Below, in pieces: positions 1 through 10,400 of a stretch of DNA of 64,000 nt. The notes under the pieces were generated by a model. That model was not told where the DNA came from. It ran no database searches and saw nothing but the letters and a program-made list of their open reading frames with translations. Made by a program: the position numbers and the translations under genes. The DNA comes from Monosporascus cannonballus (lineage: Eukaryota; Ascomycota; Sordariomycetes; Xylariales), in the NCBI GenBank assembly GCA_004154925.1, contig QJNS01000039.1, positions 340,266 through 404,265 on the forward strand, read 5' to 3'. Position 1 is the stretch's first letter. Each line of letters starts with the position of its first letter.

Positions 1-6
1 ACGGTC

Positions 7-369
7 TGACATAACCTAACCATAAGTGCGTGGTAGGGCAGGTTACGTGATGGATTACTAACTTATTGGTGGTAAGCCAGTAAGCCGGATTACTAATTCA
101 CTAGTAGTAAGCCAGTAAGCCGGATTACAAATTTACTGATAATAATTTAGCAAGTAGGAGAAGGATATATACGCTTATTATTTCTATAGTCTAGATAGTT
201 TTAATTTGTAATATTTATTAATACTAATCGTTTGAAATACGTTTTTGCACCCTTGGTGTTAAGAAACGTGATTAAGTTATTTTATTGTTACAAAGTCCCA
301 CGATACTTCTGCCAACATAAACCCGTACGACTAAGGTTTAATAGTTGGTTAAACCCCCTAGCCGTCACA
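7..369 (+). repeat. Gypsy-family LTR (copy A), plus orientation
   Basis: The right half is the reverse complement of the left part of the LTRs at 7039 and 26094: it carries the same string around 'ccaacataaacccgta' and the same terminal 'gccgtcaca'. The left end (tgacataacc) resembles the TGTTACAACC start of element 1, so I place the LTR at about 7-369. The left half differs from elements 1 and 2 and contains a 35-bp tandem repeat. The sequence after 369 does not resemble the primer-side sequence that follows the 5' LTRs of elements 1 and 2, and no 5-bp duplication flanks the copy. It is therefore more likely a 3' LTR of an element lying left of the window, or a truncated copy, than an intact solo LTR. 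Confidence 0.7.
52..156 (+). repeat. 35-bp tandem repeat inside LTR copy A
   Basis: Units start with ggattac at 52, 87 and 122. The first two are each 35 bp long and end in gtaagccagtaagcc; the third is decayed. LTR copy B near 63270 has the same array with about two units, so the array belongs to this LTR subfamily's U3 side. Confidence 0.7.
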
Positions 370-3145
370 ATATTTACTTCAAAAACCGAAAGCAAGATAT
401 ACTAATTATAGCGTTCTGACTCCTTTTAGGAATTTTAAAGAACTAGGATAAATCGCCTCCCTTTAATATCAGATTTGAACCTTTAATACCATATACCCAG
501 ATTCAGAATGGGGGTGCAAAGCGCTTAGGGGGTGTGATTAAGGAGAAAGCCATTGCGATACGAAATGGCGTTAAGTTACTCTTATTCATAATCGTATATA
601 TTTTCAAAACGGCAGTATACCTATATAACCGTACCCTCAAATACGTATTTTTTAACAAAGCCCATATAAGGTTTATTACATTTACCTGGCGTATAAAAAG
701 GGCATAGCAATATTTATTTCAAAGCTTTAATAAATCTATTTGCAAATATATAGCACTATGGCGTACGTTATAATAATTACCACTATAAAGAAAAAATAAA
801 GAATTCAGAAATTAAATCTTAAAGCATAAATAAGTTATTTCGCTAATTATCGATTTACGAATATTTACGAAATTTGGAATCCGTTAATTAATAAAATTAT
901 TATTTAAATAATAATAAAAACTTAAAGGATAATATATTATATATAATAGAAAATAAGTTATAAACATTATTTTAACCGATGAAAATATCTAAGTAAATAA
1001 ATAATTATTTTTTATCTTTGCGAAAAACGAAAGCTTAAGCGAAATAATTTAATTATCGGTTACATAAGAAAAGTAATTTTTTAAAAAAATATTAACGTAA
1101 AAAACGTACGGAATCAGGAAAAATACGCCTGTTTGTTAAAGATTAAATTACTTTATACGACCGTTATATTCGAATTATTTCCGTTTCTTAAATTATTATT
1201 ATTGTCAACGTTTATCTTAATAATCATTATAATTATTGCGCTAGCGGAAAAAATAAAAGTAACTCTAAGTTTTTATTATATTTTTAATTTAAAATAACGG
1301 TAAAAGATAAATGTACTTTATAGGTTATAAACGTAAACTTCTCGTATATTCCGTATCGAATTAATATTATTCAAAACCAATATAGGGTATAAAAAACCGC
1401 ATTTAATATAAAATGTTTAACCTCTTTTATAAATACAAATAATAATCAGCCGGTAAATTACGGAAATTTAAGAAAAATAAATACCTGAAATACGGGTTAT
1501 TTTAAAGGGAAAAACCTTGATATTAAAACGTACAAAAAAAACCTAGATCTCAAAACAGAATATATAGGCGTAATTTACCGTTATTATCGTAAAGTCATAA
1601 AAAGGTAAATATATACCAGTTAAGGGAGATATTTCGTAAAACTAAAAGAATTTATGTATAAAGTTATAAAAAAAATATAATCTTAAGAAATATTTAATTA
1701 GTTTTTTATTCAAAGAAAATATATTTTTAGATATACATAAATATATATTTATAAATTTAATAAATACGACTAATTATAAAAATATAAGGCCCGTTTTATT
1801 ATATAAGGCGATTAACAATCAAAAAACATTTATAAAAACATATACGTATTTATATTCGTTATAAAGTTATTTCGAACTTTAATTATTACTATAATTAAGT
1901 TTAATTTAAAGTTTAAGTAATATAACGTGATAAATGTTTTCGTTAATATGATTTACCTTACGAAATATATATTAAAATATCCTTAGGATATTTATAATAT
2001 AAAAAGGAATTTTTAATTAGGACAGTCTTATATGGATTAAAGAAATTATCTTTATTTTAGCAAAAAGAATTTATTAATATATTAAAAGATTTAGGATGAA
2101 ATTTTATTTTTTACGAACTTAATTATTTTATTTATTAAGGAATACTTTTTTTCGTAAACGATACAATCGCTGCGTATAATAATAAAAATTAACACTTTAT
2201 TAATTACTTTAATAAATCCGAAAACGGTATATTTTTTGAGAGGTAATGGTTTATAGTAATTTTTCGGAATCGAAATAATTAAAAATAAATTGAATAAAAA
2301 TATTTTATTATTTTGATTTAATTTTAAAAATAAATTGGTTAACTTGATGTTTAAAAAAACGTTTAAATAACTGCTTAAAAATATTTCTAATAATCGTCGA
2401 ATTATTGCAGAATTATAATTTAGCTTACCCAGGTTTAGTTAGCATATATTTGAAAAATTGGTTTTATTTTATATATTATAATTCATATATAACCAAATAT
2501 ACTTTGGCGGTATTTTAATTGACTCGATTGAACTTAAACCTTAATATCATATATTCTAAAATCATGAATCAAATGATATTATTGTTATTTAACACTAAAA
2601 TATTATTACTATAATTGAGAAATTGAAATTTAATAAGTATATAAACGAATACTTTTTTTACATATAATATCGTTAATCGAAAGAGTTGTTAAATTTATAT
2701 TATAAAATTATTCAGCAATATAATAACATAATAAATAAACAAACAAAATATAATAATCATTTTTAAAATCGAAACAAAACTATTTTTTACATAAGTTTTA
2801 AAGAAAAACTGTATTTTAGTTTTAATTAATTTGGAAATTAAAATATACTTGAAATACGAAATTATCAAATATATAATATAATAATTAATAAATTACATAA
2901 TTATTTCACATTAATTTTATTTTTTGAAAGATTGAATTAAAATTCGTAAATATATATAATTATTAATTACGAAAAATGAGAAATAGTTTCATTGAAATTA
3001 ATAAATATTATAAAACTTTTAAATTAATAAAAAACACTTTAAAAATTTATTTTAAATAAAATTTATTTATTAAAAAATTAAATCATTATAATTTTAAAAA
3101 ATAATGAAATATAATAATTAATATTATAAATATTTTAAAACGTTA
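370..3145 (+). mobile_element. RIP-degraded Ty1/copia relic (reverse transcriptase, plus strand)
   Basis: The block is extremely AT-rich and has no open frame. Conceptual plus-strand reading between about 1930 and 2290 follows the order of a Ty1/copia reverse transcriptase. An AFVNA-like 'NVFVN' is near 1937, then a 'KYP.D' stretch. The catalytic box reads F-V-N-D at 2151-2162 (family consensus FVDD), followed by IAAY. An EWF..I.RNRN segment near 2243-2270 matches the family's EWFLGIR motif. The first catalytic Asp reads Asn, which fits a G-to-A change. Element ends and LTRs could not be located, and the parts outside this stretch are unreadable. The family call is an inference from motif order. 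Confidence 0.55.
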
Positions 3146-3149
3146 AAGG

Positions 3150-3430
3150 GGTATTTTAGTTAACTGGGGGTACGGAACGTTCCCCATATACGGAAAGGTC
3201 CCATATTGATCGGCTCATATATGTTCCGTGGCTAAGTTACTTAGAGTTGTACGCGTATGAGAGCACCTACAACTTAACTGAATACAACAACACAACTGAT
3301 GTCCCCTATATCTGACAGTTGTCCATCCATATTTCCTCTGCAGCTACGGAAGAACGAAGAATCAGCATTTCAAGAAGCTTTTTTCCATTTCGAAATACAC
3401 TGCCGGGCTTTCTTCTTCAACGATAAATTT
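3150..3430. other. Short transition segment with no recognised feature
   Basis: Composition changes from AT-rich to ordinary at about 3150. I see no repeat match to other parts of the window and no coding signal I would defend here. Confidence 0.3.
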
Positions 3431-3838
3431 TTATTCGACCGAGATTTCCGCCCACGCGTGGATTCGTTTCACAGATTCGACCAGCGGTGGTACTCGGGTA
3501 GAGAATGTATTAATAACTTCTACTCGGTCCTGCATTCCGTATTTTGGCAGCACAAAGTCAACCTTCATGGCGTTGCAAATGATCTTATGAAGCGGGCCCA
3601 CCGGGGTCCAGACAGCCATCTTTTCGAGCAACAGGCGGCAACATCATATGACGGTCAACATATGGAGAACGATAAATTTGACTTGACAGGATTTCTCCAG
3701 AGAGAAAGGCAACAAGAGAACGGATAAGATGGCCCCCCCACTGACGGGCCACCCCATCAACGCGCCACCCATTTTTGAAGCCATCGCCATAATAACCCTT
3801 CCATACAAATGACAATATCTCAACAACCACTTAATCAA
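3431..3838 (-). pseudogene. Interrupted reading frame of unknown function
   Basis: This islet of ordinary base composition sits between two AT-rich blocks. One minus-strand frame runs from about 3838 to 3431 with a single internal TGA at 3646-3644. Upstream of the stop is a hydrophobic segment (GGAILSVLLLPF); downstream is a soluble-looking stretch of about 70 residues (MAVWTPVGPLHKIICNAMKV...). The upstream limit is not an ATG, so the 5' end is missing or lies in another exon. A CGA-to-TGA change would explain the stop and fits the C-to-T decay around it. I do not recognise the family. A competing plus-strand frame (3299-3727) of similar length exists, so strand choice is uncertain. Confidence 0.3.
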
Positions 3839-4027
3839 TTGATTCCATATTAAATAAAGCGTACAAAAATGTAATCCAGTTTACCTCACTATTTTTTCGC
3901 TTTCGGAAGGCTCGTTTTACTCTTGATCTTTCCGAGTGACGGTAAAGCGTCCTTTCGCAGAGGCTTTCCGCCTTATTTTTACCTTTTTGACCGAGATTAT
4001 CTTTACGAAATCCTTATTTGGTTCGGG

Positions 4028-5330
4028 TTATATTTTGCTATGTTTTTTGGGTTTCGCTTTTTTAAAGGCTGCAGTTGATTGGCTGTTATAAATCTCGGCG
4101 GCGGAGAGCTTAGCGGTTTTATCGTTAAGGACCTTGGCGAATTTGCGGAATAAGAGGCGTACGGTAGGATTCCTGTACGTTGGATTAATTTTTACAAGGG
4201 ATTTTTCGAACCAGGTTAATTCCTTAAATAATTTAGGCGTTTTAATACCTAAAGCAGTTATCTGGCTAAAGAAATTAAGACATTTTAGGGTACGAATCGA
4301 TTTTAGGACGGATATATTCGTTATCGCCTTTTTTCTTCGACGTATTTATTATTTAATATTTTTCTTTTGTGAATAAAACATAAACCTGTTATTTTTTTAT
4401 TTTTTTATAATATATTTTGAAATTATTATAACTTTTTTTTATATATTTGCAAAAGCTTAAAGAAATCGGTTTTATTTGATAATTCCGGAAACCCGCCCGT
4501 AATACTGTTTGCGGAATTAAAAACAATACTTTTATTTTAAAGTAATAAATATATTTATATTGAAAGGTTTCAAAAAATATAAAAAACGTAAGCAGATAAA
4601 AAATTAATATATATTTTACCTTAAAAATATATTTATATAAATTCTTTCATCAAATAATTATTATTGCTATTACTTATTAATAACTTGTATTTGTCCGTAT
4701 TTTCCGACTTAATATAAGGAATACAAATTTTACGAAATTACTTTAAATCGATTTGGTATTTGTTTACCCGTTTTTTAACAGAATAAAATATTAACTTTCG
4801 TATATTTTATTATCCAAATTAATAAAATATTATTACCATACATTAATGCCGTTAAAGATTACGAAAGATAATAACGAACGCTTATTAAAATTAATTTACG
4901 TAATTATAGTAATCTATTTTTTTAAATACATTTTTTAAAAAACAATGTTTTTCTTAAAGGTTGTTCCAAAAATAAAATAATTTTTTCTTATGCCTTTTAT
5001 TATGTTAATTTCGTTTACGTTATATTAATTTTTTTAATTAATAATCTTGACTTTCGGCAAAACCAAATGTTCGAATAAAACGTAAGTAAAAACCGGAAAA
5101 ACGCCATTTAAATGCTTATAATCGATCGTCGTATTTTTAAAAATCCTAATTTTAAGATAACGACGTAAAAATCGGGTTATTTAATATTTTTTTATGCGTT
5201 TAAGGTTACCGTTATTAATTAGGAGGCGTTTTACGTATAAACTGAATTACGAATAAGATAACGCATAATTTAATTAACTTTATACGACAACTTAATAAGT
5301 TAAAGTTTTTTCCTGGATTCGTAATAACGT
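4028..5330 (-). mobile_element. Pogo/Fot-type (Tc1-mariner) DDE transposase relic
   Basis: Minus-strand conceptual translation follows the order of fungal pogo-type transposases. At about 5210-5090 there is RFLRRYLKIRIFK followed by TTIDYKHLNG (family: RFL.R.P.LK.R, then ID..R.N). At 5024-5010 YNVNE stands where the family has YN(A/M)DE, which contains the first catalytic Asp. A region of stops follows. The C-terminal part, 4250-4028, reads KTPKLFKEL, then LLFRKFAKVLNDKTAKLSAAE, and a basic tail ending at a TAA at 4030-4028; this matches the TPKT..EL segment after the DDE domain. Several stops and the Asp-to-Asn change make it dead. I could not find terminal inverted repeats. Family assignment is from motif order remembered for the family. 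Confidence 0.6.
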
Positions 5331-5546
5331 TTGGCGAACCTTATTAATTTTTTATTTCCTAGGCATATTTTAAATACGGCATATTATATATTATCTGTTA
5401 ACCTAATAGCCCTTTAAAATTAAACGCAGAGAATTTTTTTACGTTTTATTTTGTTAATCGCTTAAGCCGTACGGAATTAAGCTAAAACCTGTATATCGTT
5501 CGAAAACGCAGATTCTGGTAGATAAGAAGATAATTTTTTCAATTTT

Positions 5547-6137
5547 CTAAATCGTTATGAAGATAGTTTTTATAGGAAAAGAAATCAGTAAGTGGATCGA
5601 CGCGCAACGCGAATGTGGGGTGTCATTCCAGTCCTCCCGCAATTGTTCCTCTTTCTCCCTTACTTGCTTGTAAACTTGGGTTTCCAGCTCGTAACAAGCA
5701 GCTTCATACTCCGCAGAGTCGCCCGGGGCGCTGAGCTCAGGGGGAGGCCAAGTATCGCGATAACCTTCTTTGGCCCTGGCCTCCTCCGCAGCGCTGTTCT
5801 CCGTGCGGCGCATCCTGCGATGATCTCTGACCTGCCAGGGATTCAGGCCGGCCCTCTCGGCCCTCACCCGCTGTACATCGTCCAGGAGGTCCGCCGTATG
5901 GAGGTAGAACCGCGTATACGCGGCGAGGTCGTTCTCGAAGGCCTCGCCGTCCTCCGCCTCCAGGAGGTGGGCGTCGTCGGCGCAGTAGGGGCAGAGTTTG
6001 TCGTCGATAAAGGCCTGGTTTGGGCAGTCGAGTCCGAAAGAACAGCCTTTGAGGAGCATTTTGCACCGCGAGCAGAATTGGTGGCCTACAACCTTGGGCG
6101 GGTAAATCAGTGGTGTCCCATGAATATGGTCATGCAT
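5547..6137 (-). CDS. Cys-rich putative zinc-binding protein, 3' end probably truncated
   Basis: The frame encodes 196 residues and starts at ATG 6137; a TGA lies in frame two codons upstream. The body is GC-rich and unlike its surroundings. Residues 22-52 hold six cysteines spaced C-x2-C-x6-C-x5-C-x10-C-x2-C, a plausible zinc-binding module but not the Gal4 spacing and not one I can name. Residues 60-160 are charged, with many Arg and Glu, and probably helical. The last 25 or so residues (from SRCASIHLL to KTIFITI) are read out of the AT-rich flank and look non-native. I infer that the original C-terminus was lost when transposon DNA or a rearrangement joined at about 5600. A plus-strand frame of similar length (5592-6164) overlaps; I prefer the minus frame because of the ordered cysteines. 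Confidence 0.5.
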   Translation of the reverse strand: MHDHIHGTPLIYPPKVVGHQFCSRCKMLLKGCSFGLDCPNQAFIDDKLCPYCADDAHLLEAEDGEAFENDLAAYTRFYLHTADLLDDVQRVRAERAGLNPWQVRDHRRMRRTENSAAEEARAKEGYRDTWPPPELSAPGDSAEYEAACYELETQVYKQVREKEEQLREDWNDTPHSRCASIHLLISFPIKTIFITI

Positions 6138-6488
6138 CTTGCTTCACCGTATCGTAGCCCTTGAAAGAGGGCTGTCATCGTACACATCTCGTTCTGCGTT
6201 CCCGGAAGATATGGAAATTCGGTACAAGTCTACTTCTTGATATAAGTTTTGGCTTGTGATGGGTTATCATGATGTTCCGGTCATTTTGTATGACTATTGG
6301 GGAATCACCGGTTTTTAGAAGTCTATAGTTCAACTTATCCAAGATGACCGAATATCATAGACTTTATTCTTTGGTCCATCGGCGCTCCGTGGTTGCTTGA
6401 AGAAAGGAATCATGATTGTGAATCATCGCTGAGTGCCGCGTCCTTTACCATAGAAACTTCCCCGTTCAACAGATTCACGGTTGGTAAT
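6138..6488. other. Islet sequence without a clear gene
   Basis: Base composition is ordinary. I see no repeat copy, no convincing exon and no structured element. It may be the upstream region of the Cys-rich gene at 5547-6137. Confidence 0.3.
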
Positions 6489-6668
6489 TCAGCCCTCTTG
6501 GACGAGCCGGCCAAATTTCGCCTTCGACCCGGGACCAATCACAGTCACGGGTCCATTCAACCGAATCTGCCCGTCCTGATGCCCAAAACCCATGGCGGAC
6601 TGACGATAGCTTTCAGGGCGTGTTATACTGTGATTAGCCAGGATTTTTGCAACTTCTCGAATTGCCAT
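6489..6668 (-). pseudogene. Gene fragment of unknown family
   Basis: A 59-residue frame begins at ATG 6668 (MAIREVAKILANHSITRPES...) and ends at TAA 6489. It reads like a soluble protein piece, with a segment GQIRLNGPVTVIGPGSK. Its upstream side is cut 28 bp away by the dispersed repeat that starts at 6697, so it may be one exon of a disrupted gene. I do not recognise it, and a plus-strand frame (6393-6680) covers the same bases. Confidence 0.25.
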
Positions 6669-6696
6669 CACCTCAGCTGAGGCAGCATAACAGAAC

Positions 6697-6890
6697 TGTC
6701 ACAGTTAGGCTGATCGCGAGAAAAGGTTGCATGGAGTGTGGGAAGTGATAATTGTCTGACTAGAATTGAGCTCTAAGGAGCGGTAATTAGGAAGCTCTCT
6801 ATATACTGTGGGAGTGCCGGAATAAGGTTTTTCCGGGTGCTATAGAACTTGATAATTAATATAGATACCCCTATTTTATGATATACCTCT
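6697..6890 (+). repeat. Dispersed LTR-like repeat, copy 1
   Basis: The segment starting tgtcacagttaggctgatcg matches 34712 onward over about 190 bp, including 'ctctatatactgtggga' and 'gatacccctatt'. Differences are almost all C/T or G/A. A start in TG and a TATA-like atatac are what an LTR would show, and the style resembles fungal Ty1/copia LTRs, but neither copy shows a second LTR. This copy ends where the AT-rich DNA begins. Confidence 0.55.
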
Positions 6891-7038
6891 TAAATAAAAA
6901 GGAATTATTCTTTTAAATTTGCTTATCGTAATTTTTGTAATTTCCAAATAATTATAATAACAAAGAAAATTAATATAATTAAGTAACTTAATTAATAAAA
7001 AAATAAGCCATATATATATTAGGTACGCGAGGGAAAAA

Positions 7039-7446
7039 TGTGACGGCTATGCGGTTTAACCAACTATTAAACCTTAAGTCGACGGGTTTATGTTGGCAGG
7101 AGTATCGTGGGAATTTGAGTAATAAATACAGTAACGTATTACGTCTCGCAATACCAAGGGTGCCTTGGGTAACGATATTATATTGCAAACGATTGGTATT
7201 AATAAATATTGCAAGCTGAAATTATTTAAATTATGGAAGTAATAAACGTATATATCTTAATTTCTTTATTACTGCTTACTTTTGTTTAGTACAACCTCGT
7301 TAAGCGGTTGTTTAATACTGCTTAGTCGTACTTAACCGAGCTCAGTTAAAACCCGTTAAGTATTGATTACGTAATTTTAGGCTAACGTAACTTTGTAATC
7401 TTAGCCCGGACCGTTTTCGCAGGCCCAGTTAATTTAGGTTATAACA
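7039..7446 (-). repeat. 3' LTR of gypsy element 1
   Basis: It runs from tgtgacgg to gttataaca on the plus strand and has the same 408-bp length as its partner. The outer (left) half is near consensus; the inner half carries many C-to-T and G-to-A changes. Confidence 0.9.
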
Positions 7447-10400
7447 CGATTTCCCTTTTTCTCAAATTTTGCCCTTAAGATTTTTTTTTTCCTTTTGGTA
7501 AGCCTTTTTCCTTAAGATATCGGCCCGCGTTATTAAAAATTGCCGTTAGGTTCTTTCGTCTATTACGCGACGTCAAAATTTGCTTTTTATTTTTGACGAT
7601 TTCAGTTTTAAAGTTATACCGTATTTTTTATATTTTTTTAAAGGCTGAAAATGCGAAATAATGGAAAACATTTTTAAATATAAGGCGTATGTTAAACGTG
7701 GTTATTTTTATGATATTAACGGCGTTTCTTTATTTTTCTTAAAGAATATTTGTACCGAAAATTAAGGTTTAAAACGTAAAAAGGTGCTGGCGGAAAAACG
7801 TTTCTTGGAATTATAAAAACGTTATTAGTAAAAAATAAACGAAGCTATTACGCGGTTAATCCGTTTTCGAAAATAAAAAGTATTTTTTCGTTCGAAAAAG
7901 GTTAAAATGGTATAATAAAAATTGTAATCGTTAAAGGAGCTGGAGAAATAAAAGCGTTAGGAGCAGGCCAACGCCGAAATTTCCTTAGCCGCCTTGGCTT
8001 TTTTTTTTAAGTTGCCCGGCATTGTTTGGCTGCTGGAAAACGTTAATTGGGACATAATTATATCCGGTGGTTCCGTCGTTATTAGTAAAAGCTTTTTAAC
8101 AGACGTTAGGCGCTAATAAGGTTTTTGGCAAATTCCCAGGTATTTTCGGAATTTGAATATTTTTTCCACTGAATTAGGTATTAGGTAAGTCCGTTTTGTT
8201 TTCGCATATTAAAAAGTTTTTTTATTTTATATACTTATTCGTTTTTTATTTTTACGTCGTTTTATGCCGTATGTACTTTAATTATGTCTGCTGTTAATTC
8301 GAATAAAGAAATATAAAAAATTGAATAAAGTTTAATTTTTGGTAAAAGTTCTAATTGGTAATTATTTTCTGAGATTTTCTTGGCGATTTTGTATGGACCG
8401 ATATATTTGAAATCGAGTTTTTTGCTAAGTTTCTTTGTTTAAATACTTTTTATGGCAAGAAAAATTATTTTTCCTTTTTCGAAAATTAATTTTTTAACCT
8501 TTTTTGATTATAGTATTTGTTTATTTAATTCCGTATGAATTTTAATTTTATTTTTATTTTTTGGTGCAGTTATCGTAATTATTTTAACGTAAAAATTGTT
8601 TTAATATTAATTGCACTATTATTACATATTTTTTATAAACTTTTGGAATAAAATCAAAATTTGTATTCGTAACTATTATCTTAATGTTTTCGTAATAATT
8701 AATATTATAAGTTAATTATATAATTAGTAATTTTTTAATTTAATTATTTTATTTATAATTAATATAATACCGTAAATAAGTTTTTAAAGTTTAATTTGTT
8801 CGTATTATTTATTTATTTATTTATGGTTTAAATACGTTAAATAATTTGTGATTTAGGCCGATTTATGCTATAAAGCCTTATTAAAATTTAGATGCGAATA
8901 TTAATTCTTTATTTGATATGATTTTTATTAGTAATCCGTATATGCTAAAAATATGTTTAAAAAGGGTATATATTAATTGTTCGGCGTCTGTATTTTCGTA
9001 ATATAGTAAAAAATAGGAAAATTTCGTAAATCGGTTGACGATTACAAAAATGCTGTTGTAATATATTTTTGTAATTAAATTTCTGACATAAAGAATTTAA
9101 TAATAAAGTCGAATATAATTAAATATTATGGTTATTTTGTAACTGGTAATAGCTGTAATTTTCCATATGGTTTATATCGTTAAATTTTTATTTTAGCGCA
9201 AATATCGTATTATTATATAATTTTTTATATTATTAATTTGATTTTAAAAAATGAATATATACGTTAAAACCTTTTTAAGGTTTTGTAGATCCTTGGATGT
9301 GCGTATAATTAATATTCGTATATTTTTCGTATTAGATTTTTTGGATATTTTTTTGGAATTTATATTTTATCCGTTTTTGGGTTTTTTGAAAAACCGTTAT
9401 TATATTATTAAATGTTTTAATATATATCGAAAGGTATTACCAGAATTATTATAATTTGTCGTAAGCGTAAATAGTTTTTTATAGTCGTATTAAAAATTAT
9501 ATAGTTAATATTAACCAATTTCTTTTAAGGTTTAATTATTTTCTTAAAATATTTGCTTTACCGTTTTTTAATTTTCGTTTTGTAAATAATAATGAAATCG
9601 AAGTTTGCTAATTTTTTCGTATAATAAAATTATTGTTTTATAAGTTCCTTAATCGTAATAAATTAGGTAAGATTTTAATAATCCGTATAAACCTTAACCT
9701 GGTATAAGTTTTTTTTTAGAAAATACCTAAATTCCCGAAATGCTATAATAATGGCCATAAACCTTTTATTTAAAATGCTACAATTAAGCTCGGCTTTTTC
9801 TAATTTATACGAAAAAAAATGTAATGAGGTATAATTTGTTTTAATTATTTTGCTATCCGATTATTACGTTTAACGCATAATCCGAAATATTGGTTTTTAA
9901 TTTAATAAAGTAATTTAAATTGTATATAATTAATATTGGTTCGTTAATAATTATATGCTTAATATCCTAAAATATTTTTTTATGTTAGGCGTTTATTTAA
10001 ACTTTTTTTTTCGTAAAATTCGTTAAAGATATAATTATTTTACTAAAGTTTCGAATAAATTTCCTGTAATAATTAGCGAATCCAAGGAATACCTGTATTT
10101 TTTTAATTATTATTAGCATTTGCCATTCCGTAATTGCAGCCATTTTTTTGGAGTTTATCTTAATATGTTCTGAGGTAATAATATATTCCAGATATTTTAC
10201 TTTTTATATATGGAATTAATTTTTTTTTTACGTTAATAAGTAATTATACGTTTTATGAAGCTTAAAAAACTTTATAAATATATTTTGCATATATTTTTTC
10301 TATTTTTAAGAAAATGAAAATATCGTCGAGATAACAAATAACGAAAATATCGAGATATTTTCGTAATACTTAATTAATTATTCGCTAGAAAAATATTAAT

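Noticed and set aside
7..369. Intact solo LTR at the left edge
   Set aside because: No matching 5-bp duplication flanks it under the end definition that works for elements 1 and 2.
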